In this document: piece after piece, positions 1 to 10,760 of the stretch
Numbering within the stretch: the stretch's first letter is position 1
Layout: each line of letters starts with the position of its first letter
Assembly: GCA_900155495.1 (NCBI GenBank)
Contig: FTLJ01000352.1
Location: 1 to 38,364 of the forward strand
Reading direction: 5' to 3'
Length of the DNA: 38,364 nucleotides
From: Porogramme epimiltina
Lineage: Eukaryota; Basidiomycota; Agaricomycetes; Polyporales; Polyporaceae
Translations under genes and position numbers: made by a program
The notes under the pieces: generated by a model
The model's database searches: none
Told to the model about the DNA's origin: nothing
Seen by the model: the letters and a program-made list of their open reading frames with translations, nothing else

Positions 1-1901
1 AGGACGGGGAATGCATAGTGGGTGAGTAAGACCACGATGATATAAGTTCAAGCGTGCGCTGGCATAGCCGCCTCATATGCGTGGCGCTTATGCGAAAACG
101 AGTGCATGCGCACTGCGCGTGCGGCAGCCACGAGGCCCGACAAGGCAGGCACATCCGACGGCCTGGTAGAGAATGCCTGAGCGACACCATGCGAACAACG
201 AGGAGAAGAAGAGGACCTACCCTGACGACAGTGTTTGAATCTGAGCGCGCGAGCGCGCTTCGAGATTCAAGAAGGTGGATACCAGCTCGCGTACGCTGGC
301 GAAGAAGCTGGGATCTACAGGGTGTGTCGTGATGAGTGCATGGTGCGCTTCGGAACCGAGTGTATCTTACCAGATCGCCTTCTCAGGTTCCAGGAAGGAG
401 GGATGGGTGCCATGCACATGGACCCTGCCAGTGCGAAAGCGCCGAGGACGTAGCTGACACTCCTTTCGCCTAGGGGGTCCATGGCGAGGGCTCGGAGCAC
501 TATTCGTAGGGCAACTTAGAGCAACTGGTTTGGGAACCTGATTGTTGAAGAGCGCGGGGGTCTGAGCGATGACGACATCCAAGGACAGGGGGATACGCAC
601 CTCTACTGCTCTCCATGTTAAGCGGCATTTTCGTTGTTTCTTCCGGAGACGCGTCATCCTCTGGTAAAACGGCGCGCATGTTGTAGTTTCTAGAAAGTAT
701 GGGATATACTGGTGCACGCGGCGGCGCTTACATAAAAGGTGCATCGAAGAATCCGAGAAGGATCCTCATGGGAGCTTCAATCTCTCTTCGGACGATCTTC
801 TAAGAGAGGTGGCGAGTCTGTTCCGGTGTTCGGCATGTACCATCCGGGGTACGAAGCGAGCGCGCCCAAGTGTGGGGAGTGCAGGGCTAAGTAGGACCAT
901 ACGACGTCATAGTCAAAACCGTTTAGTACGCGGGGAGATGCACGCAGGTGCGGAAAGTGCGCACCCTAGTGGAGACGTCTGGGTCCGAGCGTGCCGCAGA
1001 CCCGAGAAAGCCGCGAGGATGTGTTCATGTCGATTGTTCTTGCAAAGAAGCCAGAATCCACGCGGTTGAGGGCGCTGGGCATGTCATGGCTGAGCGCCTG
1101 ACGTCGAGGTAGGGGCAGTTACGCCGCAATTTAGCCTTTAGCAGGGAAGTAGTGCGACGGGCGAGCAAGGTGAAGCAGGAACGGAGAAAACAGCATGAGG
1201 GGAGTTGGAAAGATGCAAGCGAGAAGGAGGCAGAAAGCCTCTAGCGATGCGGGGAAGGAGACGCCCATTGTAGTAAGCGCGGAGCGTGGGCGGCTTTGGG
1301 CCCAACTTGTCTCTCCTCCTACCGAAACACACGCGCAGCTGGCGGACCCTCAAACACAAGTCAAGGGGCGGGCCAGCCGAAGGCGTGCCGCTGAGCCTCG
1401 GAAGCGGATGCAAGAAGAGGGCGGGGGGCGTGTGGTGAGCTTCTTCTATTCCTCCTCCCCAGAAGCGTGTCCTGTGCCAGTCTCGACCGGCCCCGAACGC
1501 GCCTTCCTCGCACGCCGTCCCTGCCCCCCGACCACGACCGAGACTCAAGAGCGACAGACGATGGCCCCCCGCCCTGCGCCCTGCGCCCCCGACCCTCACG
1601 TGTCCCCCTCCTGCGCTCGACATTAATCGCGTCCGGCGCCGCACGGAGCACCTCTCCCCCACCAACCACCACCGATTCCGATTCGACAGGCCCAACCCCG
1701 CGCGCTGCCTGCAGCCTTCCGCGCGCGCCCCCCGCAGCCCGAGTACTGCTCCCGACCGCCCACCAGCCCACCGCGCGACTCCCGGCCCGCACCCTCCCTC
1801 CTCCCCACCCATAAAACGCGCACGCCCCGTCGCCTTTTCCGCTGCGCGCCCCGCACGCTGTGAAGCCACACGACGCACGACACGCCAGCCCCGCCGCGCC
1901 C
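1..1901. other. Intergenic leader, no gene recognised
   Basis: No open frame here resembles a known protein, and none could be extended across plausible introns. Positions 1-1100 have mixed composition. From about 1300 to 1900 the + strand is C-rich and pyrimidine-rich, which fits a promoter and 5' UTR for the thioesterase gene that starts at 1902. The long frames on the opposite strand in this part look like by-products of the GC bias. Confidence 0.5.
1811..1816 (+). promoter_or_regulatory. TATA-like box upstream of the thioesterase gene
   Basis: An ATAAAA element interrupts a C-rich stretch about 90 nt before the ATG at 1902. Spacing and contrast with its surroundings suggest a TATA box. 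No transcript start is available to confirm it. Confidence 0.4.
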
Positions 1902-2792
1902 ATGCCCCCGATCGCGTCCCGCCTCGCCACCGAGCGCGGCTGGGTCGACCCCCTCGCCCTCCCGGACTACATGGACCCCGCCGCCGTCGCGGGCAACGCC
2001 TCCGAGGAGGCGAAGCGCCTCACGCTCAACACCCTCGGCGCGTACGGCGTCGGCGCACCCGACTCGTTTGCGTACGCTGCCGGCAGGCGGATCCGCATCG
2101 TCCGCATGGACGTGCATCGTAGAGGCGACAAGACGGAGGTTGTTGTCGTGTCGGAGGCGCAGGTGTGCAAAGGTGTGTCTATCTGAGTGCTGGACGCGGG
2201 TCCACGATGCTGACTCTGGAGGGAAGAGATGCTCAATGGCGCGGGCACTGTGCATGGAGGCTGTCTCTGCTATCTCATTGACAAGTGCGCTGTCTCTCTT
2301 TCGTTGCCTTCCCTATGTCTCACGCGCTCCCCTCCTTCCTCGCCTCCCCACGCACAGCTGCGCGTCGTTCCCGCTCGTCGCTCTCGGCGTGCTCCAGAAC
2401 ACGAACGGCGTCGGCGTCACCTCCGCCCTGAACGTCCTCTTCCACGCCCCTGCGTCGCTGTGAGTTCTTTTTAACCCCTGCGCCCTGGCGCTTTCGCTCG
2501 TCCGCGGCTCACCGGTCCCGCGCGGGCGCAGGGAGACGTGCATGCGCATCACGAGCACGTCCGTGACCCTCGGCGGGCGCATTATGACGTCCCGGTGTGA
2601 GGTGCGTGCATGATTGTCTCTGCTCTGCCCCTCCCCTCCCCCATCCCCACTCTCTCCCCGCCCCCGAGTACTGCCTCCGAGGCTCCCGGTCCGTGTGTGC
2701 GCTGCTTACCTGCCATCTTTCAGATCACGGACAAGGCTTCCGGACGGATGATTGCGTCCGCGCTGCTTGGGAAGATGCAGCCTAAGCTGTAG
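1902..2792 (+). CDS. PaaI/ACOT13-type hotdog acyl-CoA thioesterase
   Basis: Predicted to hydrolyse acyl-CoA thioesters through a single hotdog fold. Five exons keep frame with GT-AG introns: 1902-2162, 2229-2284, 2358-2459, 2532-2601 and 2724-2792, giving 185 aa, a usual length for fungal members. Exon 2 starts with the family hallmark N-G-x-G-T-V-H-G-G, in which the HGG turn and preceding Asn shape the active site. It is followed by a helix reading LID-NCASFPLVALG, then by alternating hydrophobic strands, including one that starts ETCMRITSTSV. The protein ends GKMQPKL. The ATG at 1902 is preferred because the frame upstream has only a non-ATG start. The next gene, ABC1, is convergent and 1.4 kb away. 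It could be a housekeeping gene outside the cluster, or an editing thioesterase for it; the sequence does not decide. Confidence 0.85.
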
Positions 2793-4247
2793 CTGGTGGG
2801 TGGGATGCGTGGATGGAAGGCCGGAGGCTTATTTGTATCGATAATGTTAATGTCTTCTTGTATTTTACTGTCTATATGCGCTGATTCTTACATGTGGCGC
2901 GGCCGCGATTGAGATATGTAACGACCCGTCCCGCGCAAGCGTTTCTGTCAGCTGGCTGAACGCGATCCTTCTCATACGCCTTCTCTTCTACTTCCTACGA
3001 CAAACACGCGTGACGTTCTGTCCGGCGCGGTGACCCACCTCCCTCTCGTGGTCGACGATGACGCGGTCACGCGTTTGCGGACGCCGTTGCTCTACCGCGT
3101 TCCTCGCGTCTCGGCTATCACAATCTAGAGCCAGGCCTCGCCGCGGGCCGTGTCCTGCCCAATGCCTTCCACCCGTCCCAGTCCTCGACCCAAGACTGTC
3201 ACCCTCCCTCTCTCCGGTGCCCCCACTCGCTCGCGGACTGCGATCAGACAGCCCAGGACACCATACATGCAAGGGTGCCTAGAAGCGGCCGTCTAGCGAA
3301 GGCCGTTACGCTCCGAGTTCGCGCGAAGCCGACGTAGAAGACACCGTGCCTGGTCCCTGCCCGACTCGATACTCCCGGCATACTATGCGGCGCGCTGCAT
3401 CCTCGGGCTTCTCGCGACGAGCGCGGCTCTGTGCCCGTGCGCACCCACCGGGGGCGCCGCTCGATGTGGTCCCTTTGGGAAGTCGTTGCTGCTGGATGCT
3501 GGACCGACTGGGCGCCCGGTGCGGACGACGGACCTTGGGCGAGGGAGGGATGGCCCGGTACCCCACGGCGGTGCTGACCGCAGTGGCCGCCGGACGGAGT
3601 GGGACGCGTTGGAGGAGTCGGAGGGCGCAATGGGCTAAGCATGGGGTGGAGGGCAGGGAGGATGGACCGCGCGCCTCGTGAGCATTTGCATGTCTGTGGG
3701 CTGCGGGGGCGGAATTCTGACTTTGGAGGTCTTTTCGGGGCTGTACCCCCATTGCTTTCGGGCATCGCACACAAGTCCAAGCTCGGGTAGGAACGACGGG
3801 TTGCAGGGGCAGCTCGAGTATGGTCTGGGAACGGGCTCGGTGAAGTTCCTTGCCTTACTTCAATCGATCACTGATACGGTTTGGGACTGCAAATTACTTG
3901 GAAGGCTTCTTGTATAGGGGCCAGACGGCCCCGTCTCTTCCTGCGTTCACAAGGGTTCTGAACTATGATTTGTAATAGAGCGACCAAGGAAAACGGTCGA
4001 ATGAGGTGGCGATGTAGGGGGAATATATTAGGGAGAGCCTGTAAGTTACATGCATGTCGGGGTAATGACGCTAGAACGAATGAACGAACGATCAAGACTG
4101 AGCGAATCAGAGAGGGTATGATACAGAACAGGGAGCGTGAAGACATGGCGAGGAGGGGTGTTGGAATGGGGTAGCGCGGCGGGGAGAGTAAGAGCTACAT
4201 GTGCGAACCAAACTAGTGCATTCCAAAAACCGAGAAGGAGAGAAAAA
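2793..4247. other. Convergent intergenic region, no gene recognised
   Basis: This lies between the 3' ends of the thioesterase gene and ABC1. Several overlapping frames of 60-180 codons occur on both strands around 3050-3790. All are rich in Arg, Pro, Ser and Gly, overlap each other antisense, and show no domain motif. I regard them as chance frames in GC-rich DNA. The AT-rich part at 2830-2900 may hold the thioesterase 3' end. Confidence 0.45.
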
Positions 4248-7200
4248 TTAGTGCAGATTTGGGGACGGGCTAGGGGGAGGTATGAGGCCCGCCGCCTTGA
4301 ACAATATTTTCATGTCCTCTTCTGGACCGTCCTCGGCCAATTTGCGCAACGCGCCATTGTCCTTCTGCAACAACGCACTGAGAGTGTCGAACTCAACCTG
4401 TGGAGGAGGGAACACTGTGAGTATACATTGAGGCGATGGTCAAGGTGCGACGTACTATTTTGCCGTTGTCAAGGACAATCTACCAAGGATCTGGATAAGG
4501 AAGAGTCGCAGCGCAGGGATATAAACGACGACGTACCACTTTGTCATAGTCCTTGATAGTCAGGAGCCGGTGTGCGACTGTCAGTACCGTGATGTCCTTG
4601 TCTAGCTGATTGCGTAGCGCCTCCTGGATCATCTCGTCGGATTTGTAATCTGCTCCCTAGTGTCAGCATACAGTAAGCCCACCTCGGAGTCAAACACTGA
4701 CCGATCGAGGATGTGGCCTCATCCATGAAGAGGATCCTGCTCTTCCGCACGATGGCGCGTGCCAGAGCGATCACCTGCCTTTGGCCTGCTGAGAGATTGA
4801 CGCCCCCAGAGCTGACCTGTGTCTCGAGCGTGAGCCCCTCCTTAGGCAGTTCGTCGTCGTCGGGGTTGAGCCCCTGCGCACTGAGGAGTGCTCGGCGGAG
4901 GTCGCCCTCACTGTGCTTCTCGAAGGGGTCGAGGTTTTGCCATACTGTGCCCGCGAAGAGTTCGGGCTGGAGCGAAGACGGTTAGGGGGAGGATGGACGG
5001 AGAAGGCACCGAGCGCGTACCGTCTGGGGAATGATTGTGATCTTCTGCCTCAGTGTGTTGAGATCTACCGAAGTGATGGGCTCGCCGCTGAGCAGTATCT
5101 TACCGCCCGATGGAGAGGACGAAGTTGCGTCGGTGCCAGCCATGTGAGGATTGACATTGGTGTAAAGAAAACGCAACAAAGCTAACAAGAGAGTGCTCTG
5201 TGACCAGGTTAGTATGACGCTGTAGAACAGTGGTATCGAATATAGGACACACCTTGCCACTGCCCGTACGGCCGACTGATCATACCATGTCAGCAGGTAA
5301 TCGTGCTGTACTGCAGGCAGGACTCACCGATACCGACGCGCTCTCCCGAGCGAATGACGAACGATATACCCTTGATGATTTCCACGCCATCCAGAGAATA
5401 GAACGCCCTGAGGTTCTCGATAATAAGATCCCCTGTTCGTGGCCAATCCTTATCGACAACAGCGTTCTTGTCCACCGGCTGTTGATTGATCTCCTGGTCG
5501 ATAATTAGGTACTGTTGGATACGCTCGAGACTATATGCGGGTTAGTCTTTAGTTGCAGAATGGGAAAGGGGGGCAATCTTGCTTACCTGTTCCCTGCGAC
5601 CTCAAACGTGTTGAGAGTCCTGACCCACTCGAACACCTTCGAGCTGAAAGCGACTGAGATATGTCTTCAGTTTCTTCAGTACTTCAAGATAGAAAAGGAA
5701 TAACGTACTAGCCATATTGAGAGAGAAACCAATGCTCGACGCGTTGAGGGAAGTGCCATATGAAAGGTAGCATGCGAGGGACACAGTGAACATTGTTCCT
5801 ATCATGTCTGCGCGGACAATGACCCATCTACGATCGAGTTTAATCAGCCTATCAGTCGAATTCTATGGTGAGGACCACGTACCGGTTCAGATTGAAGAAA
5901 GTATTGGAGGCACGCGTCCAGTGATCGATACTCTCGTGCATCTGCATGATAAACCTATAGTTCGCATTGTACGCGCGGACAGAAACTACGAAAACTGTTA
6001 GGTGTATGCTCGCTATTATGAAAACTGACAATTCTTACCGAGACCCGCAATGGTAGTGTTCAAGGTGTCCAAAAGCGGCGAGCGCATGTTGCTCTGCTCT
6101 CGCTTCACAGGAAGCTGTGCTTTCATGTACCGGCGCGCGACAAGACCACCAACGAGGGCGACGAGACCCACGCCGATAGTAAATACAGGTGCTATTATAG
6201 CGACAAGCACGAGGCGGACGAGCATTGAAGTCGACAGCTCAAGCAACTTCAATAGGAAGGTCGAGATCTGGCCATCAACTACGAATATGTGCACATTAGT
6301 ATGAGAAGTTAAGGTGGAGAGAAAGACCTAACCAGAGCCGATGTCAGCGGTACAGCGAGACACGATGCGAGATGAGGGAGTAGAGTCGAGCCATCTGGGA
6401 GATACAGTATGAGGGTGCATACAACGCCCGAGGATGCTGAACCACGCACCGTAGTGTGGTCCCGAGTAGAGCATCCATCAACTTCCGATGAATGACCGCC
6501 GAGGCTCGAAGAGATCCCCAAAGGTGCATGTAGTGCGCGGCGACGTCCGTGATCATGGCGAGGACAATAAGACCAGCATAGGCAACTAGATAGCTGTATC
6601 CATAAAGCTAAGATGAGTGATGGCACGGGGCTATGTGAAAGCGAGAGAAGCCTTACCGCCACATTGATGCCTCCGGCTCTCTCGACTCAACAGCATACTG
6701 GTCAGCCCAGACGCCAAGAAGGTATACCTGTGCGTTGAGCACTATACTAGCCACGAAGAGAGAGGCAAGGAAGCAGATCCAAAAAGCAACTGGGTGCGAA
6801 GACATGTTCCCAAAGAGCAGAGTCACTGATCAAATTGTGTGAGAAAGCAACAACGGAAAAGAAGAATAAGGGCGTACATGGTTTCCAGCCAACGTGTCCC
6901 TCTGCCTTCTCCTCGGGAGCGGCGACCTGCCTCAGTCCTTCAGGTACAGTCAACTTCTTCCCCAGCGCGTCGGACACGTCTAGGGTATCGGCGGAATACT
7001 CAGAATCATTTGAGCCCAATTCTGATCCGCACGCCGGCGGGTTGCCATTGTTGATAACCTTGCCGTTGTGATCGAGTTCAATTTCCCAAGCTGCATAGGG
7101 TAAGACCGCGTTGAGGTTGTTTGTCTGTTCAATATAGGTAAGCGAGGGAAGGAGAGAGTATGGGAGCATAAATAGCTTACCACTAGCACTACTGTCCGCC

Positions 7201-10200
7201 CATGAAGAAGTTCGGTGTGGAAGCAGAACTCAGTGACGTGGCGGACCGTCGTGTTGTCAAGTGCCGACAGCACCTAGGGGCTTGTGAGTAAGAAGTTCTC
7301 ACTTCGACGGGTTCCACATACATCGTCAAGCAGAATGATCTGCGCGCTCGAGTAGATGGCACGAGCGAGGGAAAGTCGAGCCTGCGAAAACATCGGTCAG
7401 CGAATCATATATTATCACAACGAGCGCCCAACCACGCACCTTCTGCCCCCCACTAGATGTAATCAATCAAAGGTCAATCGTGTGAGAAAGTGGTTAAATG
7501 GGTTATCACAGGGAACGCACCTGAGCTTCACACCGCGTTCCCCGACGACTGTGTCCTCTCCATCGGGCAAGTGCTCGATGTCGACGTCGAATGCAACCGC
7601 CGATATTACTTGGTCGAAGCGTGCGCGGTCGAGGTCGGAGCCAAAAAGCACATTTTCCTTCACTGTGTCCGAGAGGATCCACGGCTCCTGCGCACTATAC
7701 GCGACACCGCCTGCACGCGGAAGACTTACGTACGAATCTGCAGAGTCGAGGGGCTCGTGGTGCATCTCTCCAAGAAGAGCCATGAGCAACGCAGTCTTTC
7801 CGCATGCAGTGGGACCATGGATGACGGTCAGACCACCTTGTTTCACTGAGAGTGTTCCAGGGACAGTCAGCGTGAATGTGCGTTCGTCGCCTGTGGTGGG
7901 GTTCCTCGTCCACGTAAAGGCTGAGTTCTTGATCTCGATTCCTCGATTATCAAGGGCGGGCGAGGAGCTAGACCCGGCGGTGAACTCGTCGAGGAGTTCC
8001 GTCTTAGGTGTGGCGTCAGTCTATGTAATGAATGAATGCGAGAAAGGACTTCGACGGACCTCACGCAAGAAGCGGGTGATACGGTCCAACGAAACCTTAC
8101 CTATATTATCACAGATGTAAGTGGTGTGTCACGGCAAAAAAAATCAAGCGTGGTGTTCGCACCATTTGTAAGGATTGGAACACGGAAGAAAATGAGGTTG
8201 AGCTGGTTACGCAGGATTTCGAAGACTAAAGGTGCGTTAGGGGATGTCATCTATGATGTGCCTATGGACAACTTACGCGAAATAGATGAAAACACGATGG
8301 AGGCTGAAACGAGTTCCTGGTCACCGCGAGGTCCAATAGCGTGTTTTAGACACATGAAAGCATACCTGAGAGATCACGGTTCATTGCGAACGTCTACACG
8401 CGCTTTCAGTGCCTGTTCCTTGAGTTTTAAGGTGAAAGCGCTACGTACGAAGGTCGCATAGCTTGACAGCATGATCAGGAGAGGAATGCAGACACTGCAT
8501 TGGATGCGCCGTTAGTGAAATGAAGTGACATGGCCACGGAAATGACTTGCTTTATGCATCCTATGAAGATTTGCATCACGATGACCTTGCGCGCGCACTC
8601 CAGCTCTTCTTTCCGCGCTCCGTCGAGTTTCTCCGCGTGTGCCCTCTCCCACCCAAGCAATTTGGCCGTCCGGATGGTCTCCAGCACTGTGAAGGGCATC
8701 CGTAAGACTTATGGAAGTGTTCTAGTACGAAGAGTGGGACTTACGTTGAACAACCAGAGATACGCGCTTGTCCGTCTAGATATCCATGTCCACAACACTG
8801 TGCACGATTCAGATATTTGGAAACTCACCTTCCTCGCCTTGTCCCCTTGGTACCCTTTCGTGCGCTTGCTCAACTGCGCAGGCACAGGGAAGAGCGCTAT
8901 CATTACCGCCACTCCGACGAAAGTGCTATTGCAATGAGGTCAGAATTCTTCCTTGACTAGGGTTACACTGAAAGACACATACCTCCACCCGAGGATCGAG
9001 TACAAGAAGTACACGGATAAGATGATCTGGATTGGAGTTTCGAGCAGGATGAGCAGCACGAACGTGCTTGAGTCGGTGACGTTCGAGAGATCGACGGTGA
9101 CGAGGTTGTTGATCGCAGGCATTCCGCCTTTCGTGCTCACAGCTGACCCTCGACTCGTAGACTTCCCCGATGCTGTTTCGACAGCTGACCGTGAGGTGTC
9201 CGCGCGCGAACGCATGCGAAGCGAGTGCCCGAACATGAGTCGAGTGACAATTGCTTGCGTGCGGGCTACCACTTGGGTCTAGTCGGGAGCATCGGCAAGT
9301 CCCAACACAGGGTTTGGGAGCGTCAGAATGTTAGAGTTTGCATGAGAATAGAAAAGGGTAGAGTTCGGCGCACCGACGTGTAGTGATAGAACTGCATCGA
9401 CATAGATACTGCCATTGAGCCTACGAGCAGGGCGACAAGCCACACCCAGGACCTGACAACTTCGTCTTCGGGGCCGCGCTCGACGTACCTGGATAGCGAC
9501 TATAATGCATCAGGGTGCAGTGCAGGATATACGGGAAACATACGAGAGGATATGCTTGAGCCCAAGAGGTACAAGGAACGCGGAAGCACTCTGATGATAT
9601 ATTCAGCACAGCACCCAATCTTATAACGATCAGTGCCCACCGCCAGGATGACCATTGAAGCCATAGTCGCCAAATCCCGTCCTGGCATTCATAATACGAA
9701 GAGCTCAGATATGCAACCCAGGGATCTCAAGGGGAATTTGAAATACTCACTGAACAATCGTACAAGAGCCCATGCAAGTGCGTTCTGGCCTCGTTCGCGG
9801 TTTGTTACTACATTCATAAGATCCGCGCGCTACGCAAGCCGACCTGTGTCAGATAGACCTTAGTAAAAGTATGTGTCGCTCACTTCGCAACCAGTTTCCA
9901 TGAGGTAGCCGATCCTGTTGTATTCGGCCAAGGGAGGCATATCCTCAACTGGAAGATGGGGCTGTTTCTGTGCATTGTCGATGAGAGGGTTGAGCCATGT
10001 GTATGTGACAAGGGATAGTATGGATGCTGTTTGCTCCGGGCCGGGATTGCCTTCGGGGGTCAGCACGCGTGGGTGGCGCGGAGAGATGATTGGAAGAACA
10101 ATGGCAGCGAAGGTAAGAAGACCGATCTTGGCCCATAAGATGTTGCCTTCTCCGTCATCCTCAGGTTTGCGGCCGGAGATTGCAAGAGGGAGGATATCTC

Positions 10201-10512
10201 GATACGCATATATAGACCACACCACTAGCAGGATGGTAGCACGATACACGGATAGACGATACCTCGCCCTTGCAGGCAGGCACGTAAGCAGAAAGGCGCA
10301 TCCCTAAGGTCGCAACTGGTCAGTAAAGAATTAACAGGATACAGGAAGCCGTTACTCACAAGAGTCGCGCATTGTGCGAGGTAGAGTGCCCAGGAAAACG
10401 CAAGGTCTTCGCGGGAGAAGTATTGTGGCGTGACCACCGGTGTAGCGATGGCACATAGAACAAAGGCTGAGCCGACGGAGAGTGTGGAAATGGCATCATA
10501 GGTGTCAGGCAT
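4248..10512 (-). CDS. ABCC (MRP-type) ABC transporter, ABC1, possibly frameshifted
   Basis: A full-length ATP-driven exporter of the MRP/ABCC class, expected in the plasma or vacuolar membrane. It starts at the ATG complementary to 10510-10512 and stops at TAA complementary to 4248-4250. Exons read from 5' to 3' give an N-terminal membrane region (10512-10360, 10303-9884), transmembrane domain 1 (about 9840-8060), NBD1 (8020-7181), a linker, transmembrane domain 2 (6825-5587) and NBD2 (5530-4248). NBD1 has Walker A GPTACGKT, signature LSGGQK split over a 13-nt exon, and Walker B IILLDD. NBD2 has Walker A GRTGSGKS around a 23-nt exon, Q-loop IIPQ, signature LSAGQRQ, Walker B ILFMDE with the catalytic Glu, and switch His in TVAHRL. 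Final exons include 4966-4702, 4649-4537, 4479-4456 and 4397-4248. Around 6657-6690 the frame does not continue cleanly into the next exon, so the allele may be broken. Exon joins around 8230-8450 are also uncertain. Substrate is unknown; export of the cluster product is an inference. Confidence 0.85.
5253..5275 (-). other. 23-nt micro-exon carrying the NBD2 Walker A of ABC1
   Basis: The exon is bounded by AG on its 5' side and GTGTGT on its 3' side. Joined to exon 5530-5328 it completes a Val codon and reads VGRTGSGK. The next exon (5197-5021) begins STLLLALLRF, which completes a canonical P-loop. Without this exon the ATP-binding site would be lost. Confidence 0.8.
7440..7452 (-). other. 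13-nt micro-exon carrying the ABC signature of ABC1 NBD1
   Basis: Thirteen bases between TAG and GTGCGT supply GGQK and the last base of the preceding Ser codon. Flanking exons end VGERGVKL and begin ARLSLARAIYSS, so the join gives LSGGQK-ARLSLARA, the expected signature region. Automated annotation would easily miss this exon. Confidence 0.8.
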
Positions 10513-10754
10513 GGTGCGATTGCGAGTAATTTTCAAACAAGTCTCTCTCAGTGGCGAGGGTTCCAATTCGTACGTTGAGCGACGATCTGGAGATGTGCGG
10601 GTTGGAGGAGGTACAAAGGGTGCAGCCGCCGACTGGGGCATCATGTATAGCGTTGAGACAGTGGACGGGGTGATACGTGACAAGAGGATTCACTTGAAGA
10701 GGAGGGTAAGAACGATGACGCTCGGACAGAAGTGGGTAAAACAGACCTCACGGT

Positions 10755-10760
10755 CTTATA
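10755..10760 (-). promoter_or_regulatory. Possible TATA box for ABC1
   Basis: The complement reads TATAAG inside CTCTATAAGACC. It lies about 243 nt upstream of the chosen ABC1 ATG, farther than the other candidate boxes here. That would require a longer 5' UTR, a UTR intron, or a start upstream of 10512. Confidence 0.25.

Noticed and set aside
1138..1930. Long minus-strand frames opposite the thioesterase 5' region
   Set aside because: Gly/Arg/Ala-rich translations in a C-rich + strand region, overlapping in several frames with no domain motif; explained by composition.
3244..3780. 178-codon minus frame between the thioesterase gene and ABC1
   Set aside because: Low-complexity Pro/Arg/Ser sequence, overlapped by frames on both strands, with no recognisable motif or splice extension.
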